64,000 nucleotides of DNA. Origin: Streptomyces mayonensis (GTDB lineage: Bacteria; Actinomycetota; Actinomycetes; Streptomycetales; Streptomycetaceae). How positions within the stretch are numbered: position 1 is the first letter of the stretch; each line of letters opens with the position of its first letter. The stretch spans positions 18,314 to 82,313 of the forward strand of contig NZ_JACBYP010000024.1 in assembly GCF_018982965.1 (NCBI RefSeq). Reading direction: 5' to 3'. The notes beneath the pieces are model-generated. The model was not told where the DNA came from and made no database searches. It saw only the letters and a list, made by a program, of their open reading frames with translations. A program made the translations under genes and the position numbers. Below are positions 1 to 8,138 of the stretch, piece by piece.

Positions 1-860
1 GGACGTACCGCATCCGCACGGCCTCCCTGGACGGGGCGCCCGTGCGCACGTCCAGCGGTCTGACCGTCGTACCGGACCAGGCCCTCGCCGACGCGCCCGA
101 GCCGCACACCCTGGTCGTGCCCGGCGGCCGGGGCACCAGGGACGCGGACCCGCGGCTGACCGACTGGGTGCGCGAGCACGGGCCACGCGCCCGGCGGCTG
201 GTCTCGGTCTGCACCGGCGCGATCCTGCTCGCCCGGGCCGGCCTTCTGGACGGCCGGCGTGTCACCACCCACTGGGCCTACAGCGACCGGCTCGCGCGCG
301 ACCACCCGGCCGTGGAGGTCGACCCCGACCCGATCTACGTCCGCGACGGGCGGGTGGCCACGTCCGCGGGCGTGACCTCCGGCATCGACCTCGCCCTCGC
401 CCTGGTGGAGGAGGACCTGGGCCGGGACGCCGCGCTGGCCGTCGCCCGGCACCTGGTCGTGTTCCTGCGCAGGCCGGGCAACCAGGCCCAGTTCAGCGCG
501 CAGCCGGCCGTCCGGACCGCACGGCGGGCGCCGCTGCGCGAGCTCCAGCAGTGGATCACGGAGCACCCGGGCGCGGACCTGGGCGTGGAGTCGCTCGCCG
601 CCCGCGCCGGTCTGTCGCCCCGTCACTTCGCCCGTGCCTTCCAGGCGGAGACCGGCACCACGCCCGGCCGGTACGTGGACCGGGTCCGGCTGGAACACGC
701 CCGGCGGCTGCTGGAGGACGGCGGCGACGGCGTCGAGTCCGTCTCCCGCGCGAGCGGCTACGGAACGCCCGAGGCCATGCGCCGGGCCTTCGTCAAGGCC
801 CTCGGTACCTCTCCGGCCGAGTACCGCCGCCGCTTCCGCCCCGCACCCGCCGTCCCCTGA
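1..860 (+). CDS. GlxA-family transcriptional regulator (DJ-1/PfpI + AraC HTH), 5' truncated
   Basis: The reading frame is already open at base 3, so the start lies upstream of the window; 285 codons are visible. The N-terminal part is a DJ-1/PfpI (amidase-like) fold with the nucleophile-elbow segment VSVCTGAILLA and the conserved TTHW. The last ~100 residues are an AraC/XylS double helix-turn-helix (LAARAGLSPRHFARAFQAETG, then ESVSRASGYGTPEAMRRAF). Proteins with this order are GlxA-type regulators; the N-terminal domain is usually thought to sense a small molecule rather than to catalyse. The gene 3' of it encodes a paralogous DJ-1 domain without the HTH, which suggests a regulator/target pair, as is common for this family (inference). 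Confidence 0.9.
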   Translation, partial: TYRIRTASLDGAPVRTSSGLTVVPDQALADAPEPHTLVVPGGRGTRDADPRLTDWVREHGPRARRLVSVCTGAILLARAGLLDGRRVTTHWAYSDRLARDHPAVEVDPDPIYVRDGRVATSAGVTSGIDLALALVEEDLGRDAALAVARHLVVFLRRPGNQAQFSAQPAVRTARRAPLRELQQWITEHPGADLGVESLAARAGLSPRHFARAFQAETGTTPGRYVDRVRLEHARRLLEDGGDGVESVSRASGYGTPEAMRRAFVKALGTSPAEYRRRFRPAPAVP

Positions 861-900
861 CGGCACCGGGAACCGGACGGGGACCGGACGACAGCCCTTC

Positions 901-980
901 GAGCCGCGCACCCCGAGCCACGGCATCCCGAGTCACGGCATCCTGAGCCGCGCACCCCGAGTCACGGCCCCCCGAGCCGC
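901..980. repeat. Short imperfect direct repeats between the two DJ-1 genes
   Basis: The 184-base gap between the GlxA-type regulator and the next gene holds a duplicated 16-base stretch (GAGCCGCGCACCCCGA at 901 and again at 945, period 44). Within it the smaller unit CCCGAGYCACGGC recurs. No coding capacity or clear palindrome was seen. This may be simple repeat expansion, or tandem sites for the adjacent AraC-type regulator. Confidence 0.5.
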
Positions 981-1044
981 AGCGCCCGTACGGCAACGCC
1001 CTGTACGACAACGCCCCGAACGACCGTGGAAGGAAAGGGAACCC

Positions 1045-1680
1045 ATGCGGATCGCCATCGTTCTCTTCGACCGCTTCACCGCCCTGGACGCGGTGGGCCC
1101 GTACGAGACCCTCGGCCGGCTGCCCGGCGCGGAGACCGTCTTCGTCGCCGAGCGGTCCGGCCCCGTCCGCACCGACACCGGAAGCCTCGCGCTCGTCGCC
1201 GACCGGACCCTGGCCGACGTGCCCGCCCCCGACGTCGTCGTCGTCCCGGGCGGCCCCGGGCAGACCCCGCAGATGGAGAACACGACCCTGCTGGACTGGC
1301 TGCGCGCCGCCGACGCCGGCAGCACCTGGACCACGTCCGTGTGCACGGGCTCCCTGCTGCTCGCCGCCGCCGGACTGCTGGAGGGCCGCCGGGCCACCTC
1401 CCACTGGCTGGCGCTCCCCGTCCTCGAACGCTTCGGGGCCGAACCGACCGGTCAGCGGGTGGTCACCGACGGCAAGTACGTCACCGCGGCCGGGGTCTCC
1501 TCGGGGATCGACATGGGCCTGACGCTGCTCGGCCGGATCGCGGGCGACGACCACGCCAGGGCGGTCCAGCTGATGACCGAGTACGACCCGCAGCCGCCCT
1601 ACGACGCCGGGTCCCCGGACAAGGCGCCCGCGCACCTCGTGGAGGCACTGCGCGAGGGGAGCCGGTTCACTCCGGCGTAG
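1045..1680 (+). CDS. DJ-1/PfpI family protein
   Basis: A 211-residue single-domain DJ-1/PfpI protein. The nucleophile elbow is TTSVCTGSLLLA with Cys100; the acidic partner region near residue 17-21 (DAVGPYE) and the ATSHW motif are also present. The length is typical of isonitrile-hydratase-like members (InhA type), but substrate cannot be assigned from sequence. The ATG at 1045 is preceded by a good Shine-Dalgarno sequence (AAAGGGA). It lacks the AraC domain of its upstream paralogue and is probably controlled by it. The last 14 bases overlap the end of the convergent enoyl-CoA hydratase gene. Confidence 0.88.
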   Translation: MRIAIVLFDRFTALDAVGPYETLGRLPGAETVFVAERSGPVRTDTGSLALVADRTLADVPAPDVVVVPGGPGQTPQMENTTLLDWLRAADAGSTWTTSVCTGSLLLAAAGLLEGRRATSHWLALPVLERFGAEPTGQRVVTDGKYVTAAGVSSGIDMGLTLLGRIAGDDHARAVQLMTEYDPQPPYDAGSPDKAPAHLVEALREGSRFTPA

Positions 1681-2422
1681 GCGCGCGCCAGCCGAAACGC
1701 GGCTGCCGGCGCTCCAGGAAGGCGGCGACCCCCTCCGCGGTGTCGCCGCTGCCGCGTGCCTGCGCGGCCCAGTGGGCGTCCCGGTCCCTGCGCCCGTCCG
1801 CGAACTCCTTCGCCGCGGCCTGCGTCAGCAGGGAGCGCGAGGCCAGCACCCGGGTGAACCCGGCCACCCGCCCGTCCAGTCCGTCCTCCGGCAGCACCTC
1901 GTCCACCAGGCCGGTGCGCAGCGCCCGCCCGGCGTCGATCAACTCGCCGCTGAACAGCAGGTACTTCGCGGTGGCCGGCCCGGTCAGCGCCACCAGCCGC
2001 CGGGTCGCGGACGCCGGATACACGACCCCCAGCCTGGCCGGGGTCACGCCGAACAGTGCGGACTCGGCGGCGAACCGCAGGTCGCAGGCGGCCGCCAGCT
2101 GCACCCCGCCGCCCACGCAGTGTCCCCGCACCGCCGCCAGCGTGGGCTTGGGGAACGCGGCGAGGGCCTCCTCGGCCCGTACCGCCAGCAGCTGGGCCTC
2201 CTCGGCCGACTCCCGCAGCGTCGAGATGTCGGCCCCCGCGCAGAACGTCGCGCCCTCACCGGTGAGGACCAGTGCCCGTACCGCCGGATCGGCAGCCAGG
2301 GTGTCGAGCAGCTCGGGCAGCGCCCGCCACATCGCGGACGTCATGGCGTTGCGCTTGGCCGGATGGCGGACGGTGACGGTGGCCACCGAGTCCTCGACCC
2401 GGTGCAGCAGCTGCGGCTCCAT
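1667..2422 (-). CDS. Enoyl-CoA hydratase/isomerase family protein
   Basis: A 251-residue crotonase-fold enzyme. The two oxyanion-hole loops are visible as GEGATFCAGADI and GHCVGGGVQLAAACDLRFAA, followed by the LGVVYP segment that carries hydrophobic pocket residues. Family members hydrate or isomerise acyl-CoA thioesters, but the specific substrate is not predictable. The ATG at 2422 was chosen because the N-terminus then starts directly at the conserved first beta strand. An in-frame ATG 30 codons upstream would add a sequence unlike the family. No strong ribosome binding site is visible. It stands alone on the minus strand between two plus-strand genes. Confidence 0.88.
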   Translation of the reverse strand: MEPQLLHRVEDSVATVTVRHPAKRNAMTSAMWRALPELLDTLAADPAVRALVLTGEGATFCAGADISTLRESAEEAQLLAVRAEEALAAFPKPTLAAVRGHCVGGGVQLAAACDLRFAAESALFGVTPARLGVVYPASATRRLVALTGPATAKYLLFSGELIDAGRALRTGLVDEVLPEDGLDGRVAGFTRVLASRSLLTQAAAKEFADGRRDRDAHWAAQARGSGDTAEGVAAFLERRQPRFGWRAPTPE

Positions 2423-2626
2423 GGACCGGATGCTATCCACTGATCTCTTCGCTTCGAGCGGGCAGGGAGCCAGGACAGGAACGGTCCCGTAAGCGACCAT
2501 GTCGTACGGCATCGATCAGAACCGCTCGATATCTGCTGACTTGTGTTCAGTGCTCGGGTGTGGAGGGACGCGTTACCAACACTCAGAGGTGTGGTGACGA
2601 TCGAGCCCAGGGGTGGCGACCGGACG

Positions 2627-3088
2627 ATGGACGAGACCGGGCCCGCCGGGCCGCTGCCGTACGAGGGCGTCTGGCGGTTCACGGCCCCCGCCGTGGACGC
2701 CTCGGTTCCGCAGGCGCGGCACGCCGTGCGGGACCTGCTGCTGCGCCAGGGCGTCCCCGTCTCCGACGACGTGACGCAGGCCCTCCTGCTGATCGTCTCG
2801 GAACTGGTCACGAACGCGGTCCGGCACGCGGCAGTGGTGTCGCCGGAGCTCGCCGTCGAAGTGGCCGCCGGCCCCGAGTGGGTACGGGTGGCGGTGGAGG
2901 ACGACCACCCCTACCGCCCGACCGCCCTGGAGACCGACCACGGGCGGACGGGCGGACGCGGGCTGCTCCTGGTCCGCGAGATCACCCGCGAGGCGGGCGG
3001 GGCCTGCGACGTGGCGCACACCGCGAGCGGCGGCAAGGTGATCTGGGCCGCCCTGCCGCTCAAGCACGCGCCCGGACGGGGCCTCTAG
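2627..3088 (+). CDS. Anti-sigma-factor-like ATP-binding protein (HATPase_c_2)
   Basis: A ~153-residue stand-alone GHKL ATPase of the RsbW/SpoIIAB-like type that is abundant in Streptomyces. The N-box is ELVTNAVRHA and the G-region is GRTGGRGLLLV. These proteins usually bind and phosphorylate an anti-anti-sigma partner or sequester a sigma factor; no partner gene is adjacent. ATG 2627 (M-D-E-T-G) is preceded by AGGGGTGG; GTG 2594 and GTG 2543 are in-frame alternatives, so the exact start is uncertain. Confidence 0.82.
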   Translation: MDETGPAGPLPYEGVWRFTAPAVDASVPQARHAVRDLLLRQGVPVSDDVTQALLLIVSELVTNAVRHAAVVSPELAVEVAAGPEWVRVAVEDDHPYRPTALETDHGRTGGRGLLLVREITREAGGACDVAHTASGGKVIWAALPLKHAPGRGL

Positions 3089-3128
3089 TTCCCACGTCCA
3101 GTCCCCACGTCCGGGCCGGTGCCGGGCC

Positions 3129-3722
3129 TCACCAGTCGGCGGAGGGGCCCGTCAGTTCGCGGACGGCCGGCCGGGCGGCGTCCAGCACCGTCATGAACCA
3201 GGCCGAGAAGGCGTCCTGCGCATGCCGTTCGGCCAGTTCGGCCGGGGAGACGAAGGCCGCCTCGGCCACCTCCTCCGGATCCGGGCGCAGTTCGGCCTGG
3301 ACGAGGCCGACGAACAAATGGTTGTACTCCTGCTCGACCAGCCCGGAGTCCGGGTCGGGGTGGTTGTAGCGCACCGTGCCCGCCTCGGCGAGCAGCGACG
3401 GCGAGACGCCCAGCTCCTCGTACGTCCGCCGGGCCGCCGCCGCGAACGGTGCCTCGCCGGGGTAGGGATGACCGCAGCAGGTGTTGGACCACACGCCGGG
3501 GGAGTGGTACTTGCCCAGCGCCCGCTGCTGGATCAGCAGCCGCCCCCGCTCGTCGAAGAGGAACACCGAGAACGCGCGGTGCAGCTGCCCCGGTGGCTGG
3601 TGCGCGGAGAGCTTCTCCGCGGTGCCGATCGTCACGCCGTTCTCGTCGACCAGTTCCAGCAAAATCGCGTCTGCGGTGCCGTTCGACGAACTGTGCGTCG
3701 CGGTGGCAGGAGTGATCGGCAT
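3129..3722 (-). CDS. idi: Isopentenyl-diphosphate delta-isomerase, type I
   Basis: A 197-residue Nudix-fold enzyme that interconverts isopentenyl and dimethylallyl diphosphate. Visible hallmarks are HRAFSVFLFD near the N-terminus, the catalytic Cys in SNTCCGHPYPGE (residues 79-90) and the YEELG Nudix-helix glutamates. The ATG at 3722 was chosen over the ATG at 3728 because GAAGG then sits six bases upstream. It probably supplies allylic primer to the prenyl synthase and hopanoid enzymes encoded about 10 kb downstream (inference from co-location). Confidence 0.95.
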   Translation of the reverse strand: MPITPATATHSSSNGTADAILLELVDENGVTIGTAEKLSAHQPPGQLHRAFSVFLFDERGRLLIQQRALGKYHSPGVWSNTCCGHPYPGEAPFAAAARRTYEELGVSPSLLAEAGTVRYNHPDPDSGLVEQEYNHLFVGLVQAELRPDPEEVAEAAFVSPAELAERHAQDAFSAWFMTVLDAARPAVRELTGPSADW

Positions 3723-4144
3723 ACCCATCCTTCACATCGGTCCTCGCGCCCCAAGTGTGCCGTACCGGTCCGGCACTCCCGGCACTTCCCGGCACGCCCG
3801 CATGTCCCGTGTGCCCGCAGGGGCGGCCGGACGTGACCGGTCGGACACCGAGGAAGGGCTCCGAAGGGTGAGCGTGCCCGGCGCCGCCGTCCGGGAACCG
3901 TCCGGCACACGGCCGGGGTGAAAGCCGGGGGAGGCCGGTGGTGAACGGACGGCGGACCGCAGCACCCGACGGCGCACCCCGGCGCCCGCGCGCCCCAGGC
4001 GCCCGCGACGTTCCGTCCCTGCGCCGGGCGACGTCCCGTCCCTGCGCCCGCGACGCCTCCGCCCCTGAGCCCTCGCTCAGCCCCTTGCCCTCACGCCCCC
4101 CTCTCGCCCCCTCGCTCAGCCGCTCAGCCGCCCCGCGCCCCCGC
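3723..4144. other. Intergenic stretch without a supported gene
   Basis: This 422-base stretch separates idi from the downstream end of the CDF transporter gene. It holds the idi leader and a C-rich stretch with repeated CGCTCAG. Open frames here look like random high-GC frames and have no recognisable protein similarity. Confidence 0.6.
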
Positions 4145-5083
4145 TCAACGGCACAGCCGCGCCTCGTGCTCCGCGTGACCGCCGGGCTCCAGCTGGAAGG
4201 TGCAGTGCTCCACGTCGAAGTGGTCGCCCAGGCACCCCTGCAGTTCGTGGAGCATCTTCTCGTGGCCGATCGCGCTGAGCGCCTCGCCGCTCACCACCAC
4301 GTGCGCCGACAGCACCGGCATGCCCGAGGTGATCGTCCAGGCGTGCAGGTCGTGCACGTCCTCGACCCCGTCGAGTGCCAGTATGTGGGCCCGAACCTCG
4401 GCGATGTCCACGCCCTTGGGCGCCGCCTCCAGCAGCACGTCCAGGGTCTCGCGCAGCAGCCGCCAGGTGCGCGGCACGATCATCAGGCCGATCACCAGGG
4501 AGGCGACCGGGTCGGCGGGCTGCCAGCCGGTGGCCAGGATCACCAGCGCCGACACGATCACCGCCAGGGAACCCAGCGCGTCCGCCGCCACCTCCAGGAA
4601 GGCGCCCCGCACGTTCAGGCTCTCCTTCTGCCCCCGCATCAGCAGCGTCAGGGAGATCATGTTCGCCACCAGGCCGATCGCTCCGAAGACCACGGTCAGG
4701 CCGCCCGCCGTGTCGGCCGGTGTGACGAACCGCTCGACCGCCTCGTACAGCACGTAGCCGCCGACACCGAGCAGCAGCAGGCAGTTGGCCAGGGCCGCCA
4801 GGATCTCGGCGCGGGCGTAGCCGAATGTGCGGCGGTCGCTCGCCGGGCGGCTCGCGAAGTGGACGGCCAGCAGCGCCATGCCGAGCCCCAGCGCGTCCGT
4901 CGCCATGTGCGCGGCGTCGGCGATCAGCGCCAGCGAGTCGGCGAGGACCCCGCCGACGATCTCGACGACCATGACGGTGAGGGTGATCGCCAGCGCCACC
5001 CGGAGCCTGCCGCGGTACGCGGCGGTCGCCGTGCCGCCGGCGTGCGCCCCGTGCGCATGCCCGTGATCGTGCCCAGCCCCCAT
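4145..5083 (-). CDS. Cation diffusion facilitator (CzcD/ZitB-like) metal exporter
   Basis: A 312-residue CDF transporter, expected to export Zn2+ or a similar divalent cation in exchange for protons. The N-terminus is His-rich (HDHGHAHGAHAGG). About six membrane segments are followed by a cytosolic C-terminal domain with HDLHAWTITSGMPVLSAHVVV. The transmembrane-2 metal site HMATD (HxxxD) is present; at the equivalent site in segment 5 the motif is EVAAD, so the canonical His is Glu. This variant occurs in actinobacterial homologues and may alter selectivity. Its start is followed upstream by a strong palindrome at 5189-5215. Confidence 0.92.
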   Translation of the reverse strand: MGAGHDHGHAHGAHAGGTATAAYRGRLRVALAITLTVMVVEIVGGVLADSLALIADAAHMATDALGLGMALLAVHFASRPASDRRTFGYARAEILAALANCLLLLGVGGYVLYEAVERFVTPADTAGGLTVVFGAIGLVANMISLTLLMRGQKESLNVRGAFLEVAADALGSLAVIVSALVILATGWQPADPVASLVIGLMIVPRTWRLLRETLDVLLEAAPKGVDIAEVRAHILALDGVEDVHDLHAWTITSGMPVLSAHVVVSGEALSAIGHEKMLHELQGCLGDHFDVEHCTFQLEPGGHAEHEARLCR

Positions 5084-5562
5084 GAGAAAGCCGCCTCCCT
5101 GTCCGTCCGGCGCCGTGTCCGGAGGCCAAGTGAACTACGGGTAGGGGGTATCGGGCAACGCGGCACTGAACACCGTTGTCATGTGCTCTGACCTGCGAAA
5201 ACGTTATGCAGGTCACGGCCTTGGCGAGCGCCGTGCGGGCAATGTGGAAGCTTTTATTCCGCCAGGTGGGCGACCGGACGGGCAAGGGCCCGCCCCGAGC
5301 GGGTGCGGGTATCAGCGGCCCCGGGCGATGCCCGTGATGCCCGGTCTGGGAGCGCGGTTTGTCGGGCGGGCCCCGGATCCACGATGATGATCGCGGCAAA
5401 GGCGGGTCCAAGTGACGTCGACCGACCGTGAAACGGGCGGTGAACACGGTGTTCCGGGCATCCGATACCCTCTGCCGACACGATGCCCGGGTGCCGCAGG
5501 CAAGGGCGCTCCACCATGCACAGGCCCGACGTCCTGACGTCGGCACCAGGAAGTGAGTTCGG
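5084..5562. other. Divergent promoter region without a gene
   Basis: This 479-base region lies between the CDF exporter (minus strand) and the first gene of the envelope-polymer operon (plus strand). No protein-like frame was found. It contains the 27-base palindrome listed separately and must hold promoters for both directions. Confidence 0.6.
5189..5215. promoter_or_regulatory. Palindrome TGACCTGC-N11-GCAGGTCA, probable operator
   Basis: A perfect 8-base inverted repeat (TGACCTGC at 5189-5196, GCAGGTCA at 5208-5215) has an AT-richer 11-base spacer, about 105 bases upstream of the CDF exporter start. Two half-sites 19 bases apart, centre to centre, fit a dimeric repressor. It is not followed by a T-run, so a terminator is less likely. 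Confidence 0.5.
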
Positions 5563-7389
5563 TTGCCGACCGCCATCCTCACCGGTCAGCCGGTCCCCGG
5601 TTCGTCGATCGAGGGCGAACTGCGGTCCCTGGGTTTCGACGTACGCCCCGCAACCGGTACCGCCGACACCGAGACCCTGCTGGCCCGGGTCCCGGCCGCG
5701 GACCGGGTCGCCGTGGTCGACGCCCGCCTCGTCGGCCACCGGCACGCCCTGCGCCTCGGACTCACCGACCCGCGCTTCCCGCTCGCCGCCATCCCGGGCG
5801 CCGTCACCGCCCAGCCGGCGGCCCGCCGGGAGCTGACCCGCGCGATGGCCCGGGAGAACTCCGCGGGGGGCGGCACCGCCCTCGACGTCGACAGCCTCGC
5901 CGACCGGATCGCCGCCGCCCTCGACGCCGACGGCGCCGCCGTGCACCGCCCCGAGCTCGGCACCCTCGTCGCCGCCGTCCCCACCGACCCGCAGGCCCGC
6001 AACGAGGCACGGCAGGCCGTCGCCGCCGTCGACGACGAGGCCGTGCGCCTGAAGTCGGCGGTCAAGGCCCGCGACGGCTTCGTGACGACCTTCTTCATCA
6101 GCCCCTACTCCCGCTACCTCGCCCGCTGGTGCGCGGGGCGCGGCCTGACGCCCAACCAGGTCACCACCGCCTCGCTCGCCACCGCGCTCGTGGCGGCGGG
6201 CTGCGCGGCCACCGGCACCCGGGCCGGTTTCGTCGCCGCCGGAGTCCTGCTCGTCGGCTCCTTCGTGCTCGACTGCGCCGACGGACAGCTCGCCCGCTAC
6301 TCCCTGCAGTACTCCACGCTCGGCGCCTGGCTCGACGCCACCTTCGACCGGGCCAAGGAGTACGCCTACTACGCGGGACTCGCCGTGGGTGCCGCCCGCG
6401 GCGGCGACGACGTGTGGGCACTGGCCCTGGGCGCGATGATCCTCCAGGCCTGCCGGCACGTCGTCGACTTCTCCTTCAACGAGGCGAACCTCGACAGCGA
6501 GGCCGTCGCCATAGGAACCAGCCCCACCGCGGCCCTCTCCCACCGGCTCGACACCGTCGGCTGGACCGTCTGGCTGCGCCGCATCATCGTCCTGCCGATC
6601 GGCGAGCGGTGGGCCATAATCGCCGTCCTCACGGCGGTCGCCACCCCCCGGATCACCTTCTGCGCACTGCTGATCGCCTGCGCCTTCGCCGCCGTCTACA
6701 CCACCGCGGGCCGCGTCCTGCGCTCGCTGACCCGCCGGGCCACCCGGACCGGCCGCGCGGCGAAGGCGCTCGCCGACCTCGCCGACTCCGGCCCGCTCGC
6801 CGAGGCCGCCGCCCAGCGGCTCGGGACGACCGCGCGCCGGCTGCCCGGCCTCGCCGCCCCCGGCCTCGCCCTGCTCGGCGGCGGTGCCGTCGTCGCGGCG
6901 GCGGCGCTCACCGACTTCGGCAGCCCCTGGCCCGTGGCCGGCGCGCTCGTGTACGCCGCGGCGTCCGCCCTCGCCGTCGCCCGGCCCCTCACGGGCGCCC
7001 TCGACTGGCTGGTGCCGCCCTTCTTCCGCGCCGCCGAGTACGGCACGGTCCTGGCACTGGCGGCCACATCCGACGTGAACGGGGCGCTTCCGGCGGCTTT
7101 CGGGCTGGTGGCCGCGGTCGCCTACCATCACTACGACACGGTCTACCGCATCCGCGGCGGCGCGGGGGCGCCGCCGCGGTGGCTGGTCCGGACGGTCGGG
7201 GGGCACGAGGGCCGCACGCTGGTGATCACCGTGCTCGCCGTGCTGCTCACCGCCCCGCAGTTCAAGGTCGCGCTCACGGCTTGTGCCGTGGCCGTGGCAC
7301 TCGTGGTGCTCGTGGAGAGCATCCGCTTCTGGGTCGCCGCCCACCAGGTCGGCGCACCCGCCGTACACGACGAAGGAGAACCCGCATGA
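5563..7389 (+). CDS. CDP-alcohol phosphatidyltransferase with C-terminal DUF5941-like domain
   Basis: A 608-residue integral membrane protein. Residues 1-165 form a soluble N-terminal region. Residues ~170-400 are a CDP-alcohol phosphatidyltransferase domain with the complete catalytic motif: D237, D240-G241, A244-R245, G254, D258 and D262. The C-terminal ~200 residues are membrane-rich and match the DUF5941 type (FFRAAEYGTVLALA, YHHYDTVYRI). The enzyme would displace CMP from a CDP-alcohol onto a hydroxyl acceptor. TTG 5563 is the likely start, preceded by AGGAAG. The stop overlaps the next start (ATGA). With the next genes it probably builds a polyol-phosphate-containing lipid or polymer; the product is unknown. 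Confidence 0.82.
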   Translation: MPTAILTGQPVPGSSIEGELRSLGFDVRPATGTADTETLLARVPAADRVAVVDARLVGHRHALRLGLTDPRFPLAAIPGAVTAQPAARRELTRAMARENSAGGGTALDVDSLADRIAAALDADGAAVHRPELGTLVAAVPTDPQARNEARQAVAAVDDEAVRLKSAVKARDGFVTTFFISPYSRYLARWCAGRGLTPNQVTTASLATALVAAGCAATGTRAGFVAAGVLLVGSFVLDCADGQLARYSLQYSTLGAWLDATFDRAKEYAYYAGLAVGAARGGDDVWALALGAMILQACRHVVDFSFNEANLDSEAVAIGTSPTAALSHRLDTVGWTVWLRRIIVLPIGERWAIIAVLTAVATPRITFCALLIACAFAAVYTTAGRVLRSLTRRATRTGRAAKALADLADSGPLAEAAAQRLGTTARRLPGLAAPGLALLGGGAVVAAAALTDFGSPWPVAGALVYAAASALAVARPLTGALDWLVPPFFRAAEYGTVLALAATSDVNGALPAAFGLVAAVAYHHYDTVYRIRGGAGAPPRWLVRTVGGHEGRTLVITVLAVLLTAPQFKVALTACAVAVALVVLVESIRFWVAAHQVGAPAVHDEGEPA

Positions 7390-8138
7390 TCGGCCTCGTG
7401 CTGGCGGCCGGCGCCGGCCGGCGTCTGCGTCCCTACACCGACACCCTGCCCAAGGCACTGGTGCCGGTCGGCCCCGAGGGGGCGGAGGACAGCATCACGG
7501 TCCTCGACCTGACCCTGGCGAACTTCGCCGAGGTCGGCCTGACCGAGGTCGGGATCATCGTCGGCTACCGCAAGGAGGCCGTGTACGAGCGCAAGGAGGC
7601 GCTGGAGCAGAAGTACGGCGTCAAGCTCACCCTGATCGACAACGACAAGGCCGAGGAGTGGAACAACGCCTACTCCCTGTGGTGCGGCCGCGGCGCTCTC
7701 GAGGACGGCGTGATCCTCGCCAACGGCGACACCGTGCACCCGGTCTCCGTCGAGAAGACCCTGCTCGCCGCCCGCGGCGACGGCAAGAAGATCATCCTCG
7801 CCCTCGACACGGTGAAGAACCTCGCCGACGAGGAGATGAAGGTCGTCGCCGCCCCCGACAAGGGTGTGCAGCGCATCACCAAGCTGATGGACCCGGCCGA
7901 GGCCACCGGCGAGTACATCGGCGTCACCCTCATCGAGGGCGAGGCCGCCGCCGACCTGGCCGACGCGCTGAAGGCCACCTTCGAGCGCGACCCGCAGCTG
8001 TACTACGAGGACGGCTACCAGGAGCTCGTCAACCGCGGCTTCAAGGTCGACGTCGCCCCGATCGGCGACGTCAAGTGGGTCGAGATCGACAACCACGACG
8101 ACCTCGCCAAGGGCAGGGAGATCGCGTGCCTGTACTGA
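7386..8138 (+). CDS. NTP transferase family protein, probable cytidylyltransferase
   Basis: A 250-residue nucleotidyltransferase with the signature LVLAAGAGRRLRPYTDTLPKAL at the N-terminus, then NNAYSLW, ANGDTVHP and VEIDNHDDL at the C-terminus. The NNAYSLW motif is characteristic of LicC-like phosphocholine and inositol-phosphate cytidylyltransferases. The most economical role is activation of a phospho-alcohol with CTP for one of the two neighbouring CDP-alcohol transferases. It overlaps the upstream gene by four bases and the downstream gene by 13, so it is translationally coupled. The substrate (glycerol-1-phosphate, inositol phosphate or other) is inference. Confidence 0.85.
   Translation: MIGLVLAAGAGRRLRPYTDTLPKALVPVGPEGAEDSITVLDLTLANFAEVGLTEVGIIVGYRKEAVYERKEALEQKYGVKLTLIDNDKAEEWNNAYSLWCGRGALEDGVILANGDTVHPVSVEKTLLAARGDGKKIILALDTVKNLADEEMKVVAAPDKGVQRITKLMDPAEATGEYIGVTLIEGEAAADLADALKATFERDPQLYYEDGYQELVNRGFKVDVAPIGDVKWVEIDNHDDLAKGREIACLY

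Noticed and set aside
901..980. CRISPR-like appearance of the direct repeats
   Set aside because: Units are imperfect, the spacing is irregular, there are no unique spacers of constant length and no cas genes are present.
5254..7458. A 734-codon minus-strand frame and an 861-codon plus-strand frame (5553-8138) near the CDP-alcohol transferase
   Set aside because: Both are off-frame readings. The plus-strand one only becomes protein-like at 7386, where the nucleotidyltransferase starts.
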